From Opitutaceae bacterium (GTDB lineage Bacteria; Verrucomicrobiota; Verrucomicrobiia; Opitutales; Opitutaceae): a stretch of DNA of 8,459 bases. Position 1 is the first letter of the stretch. Each line of letters starts with the position of its first letter. Below are positions 1 to 7,169 of the stretch, one piece after another. Below the pieces are notes generated by a model. The model was given only the letters and a program-made list of their open reading frames with translations. It was not told the DNA's origin and ran no database searches. Both the position numbers and the translations under genes were made by a program. The stretch spans positions 1 to 8,459 of the forward strand of contig JAITDF010000298.1 of the NCBI GenBank assembly GCA_031282705.1, read 5' to 3'.

Positions 1-1021
1 GCAATGGCACCGTGCCACGCTCCGGTTGTTCGCGAAGGGCATCCTGAAGACGAAAGTCCACGATCCGTCCGGTCGAAACCGCCAAGCCCAGCGAAACGAG
101 ACTGGAGTCCAGCGAAGACATGGTTTTCTGTGCGGACGCATGGCTGGTCGGGGAGGGTATATGAATGAAAACTTCATTATCGTCGGGATGGACAATTTTG
201 GGAAAATCAAAAACTGCTTTGGAAGTATTTTCGAGATGCGCCCCTTGGCTGTAGGAAACCACTACTTCATGTGGCTGCGCGTGTCCCCTTGTGGCGTGAA
301 AGATGATGTTTTCCTGCAGAATCCCATCGTTTCGAAAAATGTCACGGCGAGACTCAAAAACGTGCAGTCTGCGCAATTCCATATTTTTTAGAAAATCAAC
401 GCGGAACGAGTAAAAATAAGGCCCGTTGCAAAAACTCCTTGGCGTGATGGCAACCAATTGCCCGCCCGGAGCCAGCAGGCGCTGAACAAGGGCGACGAAT
501 CCGGAGTAAAGGTTGCCTGTTTCAACACCGACGGAACGCAGGGCGGCACGTTCCTTTGAGGCTACGCCTATTTTCCGATAGGGCGGATTGACAATCGCGG
601 CATCAAAGACAGGTATTGGTAAATTGAACCAACCGCCGGCAAGCCGTTCCGAGATTTCCTGAATAAAATCGGAAGCGTGAATGGTGAACGAGAACCTGAT
701 GCCTGTTTGTGCGCAAAGGCGTTCGCATTCCCGCATGGTCTCCGAAAGCGTATTCAAAATCGAGGAATCAATCTCGTAAAGGGTTGTTTCAATGGCACGC
801 ACCCCGTCGTTTTTTTTGCAACACCGGGCAACAAACGCCTTGGTAAGCACGCCTGCGCCGGCACCGGCATCCAACAGCCTTACCGTTGGAGGAAGGTTCC
901 CAAATAGGGAGGCCATGAAATCAGCGACAGGGACGACCGTGAAAAACTGTCCGAGTTTCTCACGTTTTTCCCTAGTGGCGGATGTGCATGAACGAAACAT
1001 GGTTTTTGAGGCAACAGACAT
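1..1021 (-). CDS. DNA adenine-N6 methyltransferase, Eco57I/PstI-BsuBI type (partial, C-terminus off the window)
   Basis: Predicted S-adenosylmethionine-dependent DNA methyltransferase that would methylate adenine in a restriction site. I translated the minus strand from the ATG at 1021 and it stays open for 340 codons to the window edge. Motifs in order: KLGQFFT (residues 22-28, motif X), LLDAGAGAGVLT (49-60, SAM-binding motif I), an acidic LYEID (81-85), the catalytic NPPY (145-148, motif IV, typical of N6-adenine enzymes), and VSTGRIVDFR (315-324). The GQFFT start and the STGR-VDFR block are what I associate with methylases paired with BsuBI/PstI-type endonucleases; those are about 500 residues, so roughly 150 or more are missing. 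The start lies 13 nt after the stop of the upstream Abi-like gene, with no strong ribosome site; an in-frame ATG at residue 8 is an alternative. GC content is below that of thrS. The class is well supported; the target site and the presence of a partner nuclease are unknown. Confidence 0.88.
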   Translation of the reverse strand, partial: MSVASKTMFRSCTSATREKREKLGQFFTVVPVADFMASLFGNLPPTVRLLDAGAGAGVLTKAFVARCCKKNDGVRAIETTLYEIDSSILNTLSETMRECERLCAQTGIRFSFTIHASDFIQEISERLAGGWFNLPIPVFDAAIVNPPYRKIGVASKERAALRSVGVETGNLYSGFVALVQRLLAPGGQLVAITPRSFCNGPYFYSFRVDFLKNMELRRLHVFESRRDIFRNDGILQENIIFHATRGHAQPHEVVVSYSQGAHLENTSKAVFDFPKIVHPDDNEVFIHIPSPTSHASAQKTMSSLDSSLVSLGLAVSTGRIVDFRLQDALREQPERGTVPL

Positions 1022-1034
1022 GTTACTTAAAAAT

Positions 1035-1892
1035 TCATGAAACAGTTTCACTATTTTCCCTGTGCAAATTCCAAAAATAAATTGTCGTGCTTAAAATAAA
1101 TAAAGCCTCTTCTTTGTTTGGGGTTTTTCCTGTTCCTGCAGTATGCATCCCTCGAAAGTTTGGGATTCGCCGTATTAATTTAAGAAGCACTTTATTATCT
1201 TCTCGCTCCAAGACGGAATCGCCATGGAATTCCATTTGCAAGTTGTCGTTCTGGATAATATTCCCGATCATTCGTCCAAGCTGGGTCACCTTGTCGTTTG
1301 GAAGGTATTTATCTTTTAACAATTCCTCCAAAACATTCTGACATTGGCGAACTGTCTCATTGTAATCTGGGCTTATTCCATAACAAGATTTCCATGCTAT
1401 CATCAAATTATCGTTATCCGATGTCGCCACTTCCGCTTCCTTTTGAATTATTTCAGGAACGCGTTCGATAAGATTCCATTTATAACGATCCAGTGTCACG
1501 GCGTAGGCGGAACCGCCTTGCGATAGATAATATTCCAGCAGAGTTCCGAAAGTAGGCCGCGTGGGCATTCCCGTGTCATAGTTGCCTCCATGCGACAATA
1601 ATATTTGTATGAAAACCAACGCTCTGTCAGTATCACTGAACACATGGCTTATTGCGGCATTGAATTCCATTGGAAATTCCTCGCGAAATTCAACTTGTAT
1701 CAATGAATGGAATTTTTGCGATAGGCATAACTCCATATCGCTTATGGAATTTCTATTATCAACAAGGAAATGGCACGCCTGCATTATATCGTAAATCCAT
1801 CGAACGACTGGTGTCTTCAGATAGCCGGGGAATCCATGTCGAAGGACACCGTCGGTGAATCGATATTTTTTTATGAAAGAAGGTGTTTCCAT
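1035..1892 (-). CDS. Hypothetical protein, possible abortive-infection (Abi/HEPN-like) defence protein
   Basis: A 285-residue soluble-looking protein with no signal peptide or membrane segment. I do not recognise it firmly. The second half follows a layout I associate with abortive-infection proteins of the AbiJ/Abi C-terminal type: GGSAYAV (126-132), then a L-x2-AW-x3-YG-x2-PD block (163-176), a helix rich in charged residues with a QLGRMIGNII stretch (204-213), and a terminal part with FRGMHTAG (246-253) followed by a hydrophobic helix ending ALFILSTTIYFWNL (263-276). Relatives usually show a RHG-like motif at that place; here it reads RGMH, so a catalytic HEPN RNase site (R-x4-6-H) is not obvious. 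It starts 22 nt after the thrS stop and ends 13 nt before the methyltransferase start, so the two accessory genes probably form a unit. Base composition is far lower in GC than thrS (22/60 and 26/60 in two sampled lines, against 48/60 in a thrS line), a sign of transfer. The gene is likely real; the function is tentative. Confidence 0.7.
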   Translation of the reverse strand: METPSFIKKYRFTDGVLRHGFPGYLKTPVVRWIYDIMQACHFLVDNRNSISDMELCLSQKFHSLIQVEFREEFPMEFNAAISHVFSDTDRALVFIQILLSHGGNYDTGMPTRPTFGTLLEYYLSQGGSAYAVTLDRYKWNLIERVPEIIQKEAEVATSDNDNLMIAWKSCYGISPDYNETVRQCQNVLEELLKDKYLPNDKVTQLGRMIGNIIQNDNLQMEFHGDSVLEREDNKVLLKLIRRIPNFRGMHTAGTGKTPNKEEALFILSTTIYFWNLHRENSETVS

Positions 1893-1914
1893 AGCGAGTT
1901 GCTAATATCGTTGG

Positions 1915-3822
1915 TTATTTTTTCACCGCCAACGCTCGTGTGGCGACTTCGGCTTTCGCTTGCTCCAAGTATTGTGCGAAGGGTTGCACGCCTTCGTCGC
2001 CGTTGGCGCGGGTGCGGACGCTGACGGCGCCGGCCTCGGCTTCCTTTTGGCCGAGCACGAGGATGTGCGGGACTTTTTCCAGCTCGGCGCGGCGGATTTT
2101 GGCGCCGAGTTTGTCGCTGTGCCCGTCGAGCGTGGCGCGGAGGCCCGCCGCGCGGAGTTGCGCAAGGAGGTCGCCGCCGTAGGCGGCGACTTTTTCCGAG
2201 ATTGGGACGAGGCGGATTTGCTCGGGGGCGAGCCAGAGCGGGAAGTCGCCGGCAAAGTGCTCGATGAGCACGCCGCAGAAGCGTTCCATCGAGCCGAAGG
2301 GGGCGCGGTGGATCATCACGGGGCGGTGCGGCTGGTTGTCCGCGCCGATGTAGGCGAGGTCGAAGCGGAGGGGGAGGTTGTAGTCAACCTGCACGGTGCC
2401 GAGCTGCCATTCGCGTCCGATGACGTCCTTGACCACGAAGTCGATTTTCGGGCCGTAGAAGGCGGCTTCGCCGGGTTCCTCGGTGAAGGGGACGGCGAGG
2501 GTGCGGGCGGCGGCGCGGCAGGCGGCCTCGGCTTTGTCCCAGTTGGCGGCGTCGCCGGTGTATTTGGCGGAGTCGGGGTCGCGGAGGCCGACGCGGACGC
2601 GGTAGTCGGCCATGCCGAGGGTGGAGAGGACGGTTTTGACGAGGGAGAGGCAGCCGAGGATTTCGGGGGCGACTTGCTCCTCGGTGCAGAAGAGGTGGGC
2701 GTCGTCCTGCGTGAAGCCGCGGACGCGGGTCATGCCGTTGAGTTCGCCGGATTGCTCCCAGCGGTAAACGGTGCCGAACTCGGCGAGGCGCACGGGGAGG
2801 TCGCGGTAGGAACGGGGTTGCGAGGCGAAGATTTTTATGTGGTGGGGGCAGTTCATCGGCTTGAGCATGAAGCCGTCGAGGAGGCGGGCGGGGTCCATCA
2901 CGCGGCCGGGGGCGATGAGTTCGGCGCCGGCGCGTTCGTTGAGTTGCGCGGCGAAGCGGGCGGAGACGGCTTCGAGGCGCGCGGTCATGTCGGCGCAGGA
3001 GCAGCCTTCGGAGGCGATCCGCGCGAGCTGGTCGGGCTCGGGGATGGCGGGGAACTGGGATTCCTTGTAGTAGGGGAAGTGGCCCGAGGTTTTGTAGAGG
3101 GAGAGTTTGCCGATGTGCGGGGTGAAGACTTGGGCGTAGCCTTGTTTGCGGAGTTCCTCGCTGATGAAGTTTTGCAGTTCCTGGCGCAGGATGGAGCCGG
3201 CGGGGGTCCAGAGGATGAGGCCCTGGCCGACGTCCTCGTCGATGTGGAAGAGCTTGAGGTCGCGTCCGAGTTTGCGGTGGTCGCGGAGCTTGGCCTGTTC
3301 GAGGCGGTCGAGGTATTGGGCGAGTTCGTCCTTCGTGGGAAAGGCGGTGCCGTAGATGCGCTGGAGTTGTTTGTTGCGCTCGTCGCCGCGGTGGTAGGCG
3401 CCGGCGATGGAGAGGAGTTTGAAGGCCTTGACCTGCTTGGTGTAGCGGACGTGGGTGCCGGCGCAGAGGTCGATGAACTCGCCGTTCTGGTAAAAGGAAA
3501 TGGCCTCGCCTTCGGGGATGTCGGCGAGCCGGCCGAGTTTGTAGCGTTCCTGGCCGATTTTTTTGATGATTTCGACGGCTTCCCCGCGGGAGACTTCGCG
3601 GCGGGTGAAGGCCTGGTTTTCGTCGATGACTTTTTTCATCCCGGCCTCAAGGAGCGCGAGGTCCTCGGCGGTGAGTTTGTGGTCGAGGTCGATGTCGTAG
3701 TAGAAACCGGTGTCCGTCGGGGGGCCGATGTCGAGCTTCGCGTCGGGAAAGACGCGGAGGACGGCGGTCGCAAGGATGTGCGAGCAGGAGTGACGGATTT
3801 CTTCGAGCGGTGTCATCGGCAT
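1915..3822 (-). CDS. thrS: Threonyl-tRNA synthetase (threonine--tRNA ligase), lacking a TGS domain
   Basis: Class II synthetase that charges tRNA-Thr with threonine in the cytoplasm and edits mischarged serine. I chose the ATG at 3822, giving 635 residues (MPMTPLEE...); the frame stays open for 40 codons further upstream, but that stretch is low-complexity and unlike ThrRS. The editing domain comes first, with HSCSH (11-15) and DLCAGTH (118-124), giving the expected His/His and Cys/His sets. The catalytic core follows: KPMNCPHH (321-328) with zinc ligand Cys325, TRVRGFTQDDAH (365-376) with His376, and VMIHRAPFGSMERF (502-515) with His505. These spacings match E. coli Cys334/His385/His511 closely. 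The anticodon-binding domain covers about the last 110 residues (from LAPEQIRLVP). Two oddities: there is no N-terminal TGS domain of about 60 residues, and a roughly 60-residue insert (258-317, containing a CSC) precedes the KPMNC motif. No T-box or clear Shine-Dalgarno is seen upstream. Accessory genes follow after 22 nt instead of the common infC/rpmI/rplT. Confidence 0.97.
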   Translation of the reverse strand: MPMTPLEEIRHSCSHILATAVLRVFPDAKLDIGPPTDTGFYYDIDLDHKLTAEDLALLEAGMKKVIDENQAFTRREVSRGEAVEIIKKIGQERYKLGRLADIPEGEAISFYQNGEFIDLCAGTHVRYTKQVKAFKLLSIAGAYHRGDERNKQLQRIYGTAFPTKDELAQYLDRLEQAKLRDHRKLGRDLKLFHIDEDVGQGLILWTPAGSILRQELQNFISEELRKQGYAQVFTPHIGKLSLYKTSGHFPYYKESQFPAIPEPDQLARIASEGCSCADMTARLEAVSARFAAQLNERAGAELIAPGRVMDPARLLDGFMLKPMNCPHHIKIFASQPRSYRDLPVRLAEFGTVYRWEQSGELNGMTRVRGFTQDDAHLFCTEEQVAPEILGCLSLVKTVLSTLGMADYRVRVGLRDPDSAKYTGDAANWDKAEAACRAAARTLAVPFTEEPGEAAFYGPKIDFVVKDVIGREWQLGTVQVDYNLPLRFDLAYIGADNQPHRPVMIHRAPFGSMERFCGVLIEHFAGDFPLWLAPEQIRLVPISEKVAAYGGDLLAQLRAAGLRATLDGHSDKLGAKIRRAELEKVPHILVLGQKEAEAGAVSVRTRANGDEGVQPFAQYLEQAKAEVATRALAVKK

Positions 3823-3923
3823 GGCGGTGCGGAATGAAGTGAGAGAGTGCGCCGGGAAAAGGCGGCGAAAACAAAGCGTGGCGCAGAGCCGGGGAAAGGT
3901 GAAGAGAAAAGGTTGCGCGAGGC

Positions 3924-3939
3924 GGGGGGGGGCGGGGGG
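3924..3939 (+). repeat. G-run (9 G, C, 6 G) abutting the long palindrome
   Basis: On the plus strand there is a run of nine G, one C, then six G, directly at the left end of the palindrome and about 100 bp upstream of the thrS start. The minus-strand thrS leader would carry a C-run here. The plus (template) strand could form a G-quadruplex. This is seen directly; any function is unproven. Confidence 0.6.
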
Positions 3940-4113
3940 CAACAGGAAGTGATGCCACCTCCGGAGTCTTTCTCTTTCCTCTTTGTCTTTCTTCTTTCCT
4001 CTTTCTCCTGTCAGGCTTCCCGCTTTGCCCGGAGCTCCCCGCCCGTTCCTGACGAAAGAGGAAAGAGAAAGATAAAGAGGAAAGAAGAAAGAGGGGGCAT
4101 CACTTCCTGGTGC
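3939..4113. repeat. Long imperfect palindrome (175 bp) with polypyrimidine/polypurine arms
   Basis: The left arm (3939-4015) and right arm (4048-4113) are inverted copies around a 32 nt centre (4016-4047). The outer ends match as GCA(A/C)CAGGAAGTGATGCC on the left and its reverse complement on the right. The inner ends match as GTCAGG/CCTGAC. Between them the left arm is a pyrimidine tract (blocks such as CTTTCCTCTTT) and the right arm the complementary purine tract. The tract arms align over 37 nt with one mismatch and two single-base bulges; the left arm has two extra short insertions (about 8-9 nt and 3 nt). A transcript would fold into a hairpin with a stem of roughly 60 pairs. No U-run follows on the minus strand, so it is not a textbook intrinsic terminator, though it could block readthrough from glnD. 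It could also be a MITE-like or REP-like element; no transposase and no clear target duplication are visible. Confidence 0.9.
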
Positions 4114-4154
4114 ACCTTGGGTGCGGACGCGGCGGGCGCGGCGGGGTGGCGCGC

Positions 4155-6971
4155 CTACGCCGGCGGGGTCTCTTTGGCCGGGGCCGGGGCGGGGGCGGGG
4201 GCCACGAGGAGGCGGAGGGTGTCGCGGAGGGTGCGGAGGCGGGGTTCGTCAATGGGTTTTCCGTCCGTGCTTTCAATATAAAAGGTGTCGATCGCGATGC
4301 CGCGTTCGGTGCCGATGCGGGCGAAGGTGATGTCGAAGCCGTGGTCGTAGATGCTTTTGGAGAGTTGATAGAGGAGGCCGAGAGTGTCGCGCGCCTGGAT
4401 TTCGACGATGGTGCGTTGCATCGCCAGTTCGTGGTAAACTTCGATGGTGGGGGGGAAGGCGCTTTGCAGGGTTTCCATGCCGGTTTTCAGGTCGAGGCCG
4501 TAGCGTTGGCTGACTTTCCGGGCTTGCGCGAGGATGTCGGGGTAGAGGTCGCGGTTGGCGACGAGGGCTTGCTCGACGGTGCGGGCAAAGGCTTCGGTGG
4601 CGTCCTGGTTTTCCACCGTGCCGCCGCCGGGTTCGACGACGTAGAAGGTGTCGATGGCGATGTGGTCGGCGCGGGAGATGACTTTCGCGCTGAGGATGTT
4701 CAGCCCGGCGACGCTGAAGGCGCCGGCGAGTTTGTAGAAGAGGCCGGCGCGGTCCCAAGTCACGATGTTGACCACGGTGAGGCCGCGGTTGAGGTCGTTT
4801 TTCCAGTCGATGACGGGGCGCAGCGTGCCGATGGAATCGGCGGTGTTGATGGAGCGCAGGAGGCGGTTGACCATCCCGAGGTGGAGCGTGATTTCGCCGG
4901 TCGTGGTGTGGATGAAATAGCGTTCGGGCAGGAGGTTGAAGTGCGCGGTGATTTCATCGGCGCCGATGCCGGGGATGTTTTGGGCGAGGAGTTCCTGTCG
5001 TTTCATCTGGGTGAGGCCGGTGTTTTTGGTTTCGATGGCGGCGCCGCCGTGTATCAGGTGTTCGAGCGTGGCGCGGTAGAGGGTGGTGTGGAGGGTGTCT
5101 TTGTAGCTGTTCCAGAGGCCGGCGGAGGTGCCGCGGGCGTCGCAAAAGGTGTGGACGTAGAGGTAGCGCAGTTGCGTGGCGTTTCCCACGGCCTGGGCAA
5201 AGATGGCGGCGGTTTTCGGGTCATCGACATCGTGTCTCTGCCAGAAGCGTGCCATGATGAGGTGTTGTTTGATAATAAAGACAATTATCCCGCAGTCGTC
5301 CTCGCCGATGCCGAGGCGGCGGAGGACGGGGAGGGCGAGTTCGGCGCCGGTGTCGGCGTGGCCTTTTATGCCGATGGCTTTGCCGATGTCGTGCAGGAGG
5401 AGGATGAGGTAGAGGAGCGCGGGGGCCGGTGTCTCGTGGAGGGCTTCGAGGTATTTGTGCGCGAGGGGTTCGGCGCGGTTGAAGATGGCGTCGAGTTCGC
5501 GGATGGCGTTGAGGGTGTGGATGTCGGCGGTGTAGCGGTGGTAAAATTCGTGCTGCACGCGGCAGGTGAGGCCGTCGAACTCGGGGACGAAGCGGCCGAG
5601 CACGCCGAGTTCGTGCATGAGTTCGAGGATGGGGGAGACGGCGCCGGCTTCCTGGAGGATGCTGCGGAAGCTGACGGTGGCGTCGGGGGAGTGGATTAGG
5701 TGGCGGGTGATGAGGGGGAGGGAGGCGCGGATGAGGTTCTGGAGGGCGAAATCGGGCCGGACGTCGAGTTGCTGGCAGTGGCGGAAGACGCGGATGAGGC
5801 GTGCGGGGTCGGCCTTGAAGATGCCGGGGGCGGCGGCGGCGAGTTCCTTGCCGCGGTGGATGAAACCGTCGATGCGCCGGGTTTTCTGGTGGCGGGAGAG
5901 GCGCAGGCTGTCGCGCAGGGAGAGGCGCGCGGGCGGTTCGAGCGTGAGGGCGAGGCGGTTTTCGAGGTTGCGCGCGGTGCGGTGGATGGTTTGCGCGGCG
6001 TGGTAGTAGTCGTGCATGAATTGCTCGACGCGGGCGAGCGGGTCGGCGCCGGCGTAGCCGAGGCCGAGGGCGACGCGGGGTTGCGATTCGAGGTTGAGGA
6101 GGTCGGTGGCGTGGCGGCTGTGGAAATGGAGTTCGTTGCGGACGCGGAGGAGGAAGTCGTAGGCGCGTTCGATGTCGCGCAGTTCGCCGGGGCGCAGGTA
6201 GTCCTGGGCGACGAGGTCGTCGAGCCGGTCGATGCCGAGTTTCACGCGGGCCATCCAGAGGATGTTGTGGTAGTCGCGCAGGCCGCCGACGCCGTTCTTG
6301 ATGTCGGGTTCCTGGAGGAAAATCGTGTCGCCGTAGCGGGCGCGGCGTTCGCGCTGGCCGTTGAGGCGGCGGGCGAGGTATTCGCGCGGGTTTTCCTCCC
6401 GGGAGAAGCTGCGGTAGGCGGAGGCAAAGGTTTCGTAGAGCGACTCGGAGCCGGCGAGGCGGCGGGTTTCGAGGAGGGCGGTCTTGGTCTGGATGTCGTT
6501 GCGCGCCTCGGCGAAGACTTCGTCCACGGTGCGCGAGGAGTGGCCGATTTTCAGGCCGCAGTCCCAGAGGATGTAGAGGATTTCGTTGACGAGGTGCGCC
6601 TGGAAGGGTTCGAGCTGCCCGCGCCCGATTCCCGAGGGGAAGAGGAACATGATGTCGATGTCGCTGTGCGGGCTGAGTTCGCCGCGCCCGTAGCCGCCGG
6701 TGGCGACGAGGCAGACGGGGAGCGGCCCGGCGCCGCTGGCCCGGCGCCAGGAGTCGCAGGCATGCTGGAAGAGATGCGAGAGGAGCACGTCGATCATCGT
6801 GGCGCGCTCGCCCGCCACTTCGCGGCCGGAGGCGCCCGCTTCGTGGCGCATGCGGATCATCGCGCTTTCGAGCCGGATGAAGGTCTTGCAGGCGCCGAGG
6901 CGTCTGGCGACGGGGACATCGCCGGCAAAGTCGAGGCGGTCGAGCGCGTGCTTTTTTATGCGTCCGGTCAT
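4155..6971 (-). CDS. glnD: [Protein-PII] uridylyltransferase / uridylyl-removing enzyme
   Basis: Bifunctional nitrogen sensor: under low glutamine it uridylylates the PII protein (GlnB/GlnK), under high glutamine it removes UMP, and so tunes glutamine synthetase and nitrogen gene expression. I chose the ATG at 6971 (MTGRIKKHALDRLDF, 938 residues); 55 further in-frame codons upstream are low-complexity and lack family resemblance. Domains in order: nucleotidyltransferase with GGYGRGELSPHSDID (92-106; Asp104 and Asp106 as metal ligands); a GlnD linker region including DIKNGVGGLRDYHN (223-236); an HD phosphohydrolase domain with a first His near HTLNAI (485) and the HDIGK motif (527-531); and two C-terminal ACT domains that sense glutamine, about 732-805 (TVVNIVTWDRAGLF) and about 854-925 (TIVEIQARDTLGLLY). 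Every catalytic signature looks intact. The tail is Pro/Ala-rich (APAPAPAPAKETPPA). It is divergent from birA and not in an operon with glnB or amtB inside this window. The usual family length is about 850-950 residues. Confidence 0.96.
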   Translation of the reverse strand: MTGRIKKHALDRLDFAGDVPVARRLGACKTFIRLESAMIRMRHEAGASGREVAGERATMIDVLLSHLFQHACDSWRRASGAGPLPVCLVATGGYGRGELSPHSDIDIMFLFPSGIGRGQLEPFQAHLVNEILYILWDCGLKIGHSSRTVDEVFAEARNDIQTKTALLETRRLAGSESLYETFASAYRSFSREENPREYLARRLNGQRERRARYGDTIFLQEPDIKNGVGGLRDYHNILWMARVKLGIDRLDDLVAQDYLRPGELRDIERAYDFLLRVRNELHFHSRHATDLLNLESQPRVALGLGYAGADPLARVEQFMHDYYHAAQTIHRTARNLENRLALTLEPPARLSLRDSLRLSRHQKTRRIDGFIHRGKELAAAAPGIFKADPARLIRVFRHCQQLDVRPDFALQNLIRASLPLITRHLIHSPDATVSFRSILQEAGAVSPILELMHELGVLGRFVPEFDGLTCRVQHEFYHRYTADIHTLNAIRELDAIFNRAEPLAHKYLEALHETPAPALLYLILLLHDIGKAIGIKGHADTGAELALPVLRRLGIGEDDCGIIVFIIKQHLIMARFWQRHDVDDPKTAAIFAQAVGNATQLRYLYVHTFCDARGTSAGLWNSYKDTLHTTLYRATLEHLIHGGAAIETKNTGLTQMKRQELLAQNIPGIGADEITAHFNLLPERYFIHTTTGEITLHLGMVNRLLRSINTADSIGTLRPVIDWKNDLNRGLTVVNIVTWDRAGLFYKLAGAFSVAGLNILSAKVISRADHIAIDTFYVVEPGGGTVENQDATEAFARTVEQALVANRDLYPDILAQARKVSQRYGLDLKTGMETLQSAFPPTIEVYHELAMQRTIVEIQARDTLGLLYQLSKSIYDHGFDITFARIGTERGIAIDTFYIESTDGKPIDEPRLRTLRDTLRLLVAPAPAPAPAKETPPA
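4180..4201 (+). other. Potential G-quadruplex inside the 3' end of glnD
   Basis: Four G-runs of 4, 4, 5 and 5 bases separated by one or two C occur on the strand opposite the glnD coding strand. They are the complement of the codons for the alternating Ala-Pro tail of GlnD. The pattern fits a G-quadruplex, but it may simply follow from the Pro/Ala codons in a high-GC gene. Confidence 0.45.
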
Positions 6972-7169
6972 ACAGGAGAATGGATGCGCGAATGGAAAGG
7001 CATGAAAGCCGTTGGGCAAAGCTGGAAATGTGCCGCGGCAAGAGGAACTGGCAAACATAATGGGCGGACAGGCCCGCCCGACAACCGGGGGCGGTTCCGA
7101 AAAACAACCGCGAAGGGCGGGCATGCGGCCAATCAAGGGGAAAGTGAGGGGTTATGAGATGTATTTATG

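Larger units (their letters stand above)
3823..4154. other. 332 bp gene-free stretch between glnD and thrS
   Basis: The stretch lies between the glnD stop and the thrS start, both genes reading leftwards, so it must hold the 3' end of the glnD message and the thrS promoter and leader. It is dominated by the long palindrome at 3939-4113 and a G-run next to it. I see no convincing -35/-10 pair, no T-box-like leader, no tRNA and no small ORF with family resemblance. The thrS promoter would have to sit in the remaining 116 bp (3823-3938) or within the palindrome. Confidence 0.8.

Noticed and set aside
26..391. Plus-strand open frame of 121 codons opposite the methyltransferase
   Set aside because: The minus strand carries intact methyltransferase motifs through this region; the plus-strand product has no recognisable feature.
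314..1141. CTGCAG (PstI-type) sites at 314-319 and 1136-1141, both within the accessory genes, none noticed in thrS, glnD or birA
   Set aside because: Two sites in 8.5 kb is near chance expectation at this composition, and the methyltransferase's target is unknown, so site avoidance cannot be argued.
1960..3837. Long open frame (625 codons) on the plus strand opposite thrS
   Set aside because: It is a by-product of high-GC codon usage in thrS; the translation is a monotonous Gly/Ala/Glu/Val/Asp string with no domain, while the minus strand is a clear ThrRS.
3823..3942. N-terminal extension of thrS by 40 codons to an ATG at 3942
   Set aside because: The extension is low-complexity, unlike a TGS domain, and overlaps the end of the palindrome; the ATG at 3822 places the editing domain at the normal distance for a TGS-less enzyme.
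3939..4113. Intrinsic terminator of glnD
   Set aside because: The stem is far longer than a normal terminator, contains bulges and a 32 nt centre, and is followed on the minus strand by C-rich sequence and not a U-run. A role in blocking readthrough is possible but not supported as a standard terminator.
4110..7157. Plus-strand open frames of 529 and 485 codons opposite glnD
   Set aside because: They show the same low-complexity composition and are explained by the third-position GC bias of glnD; no motif is present.
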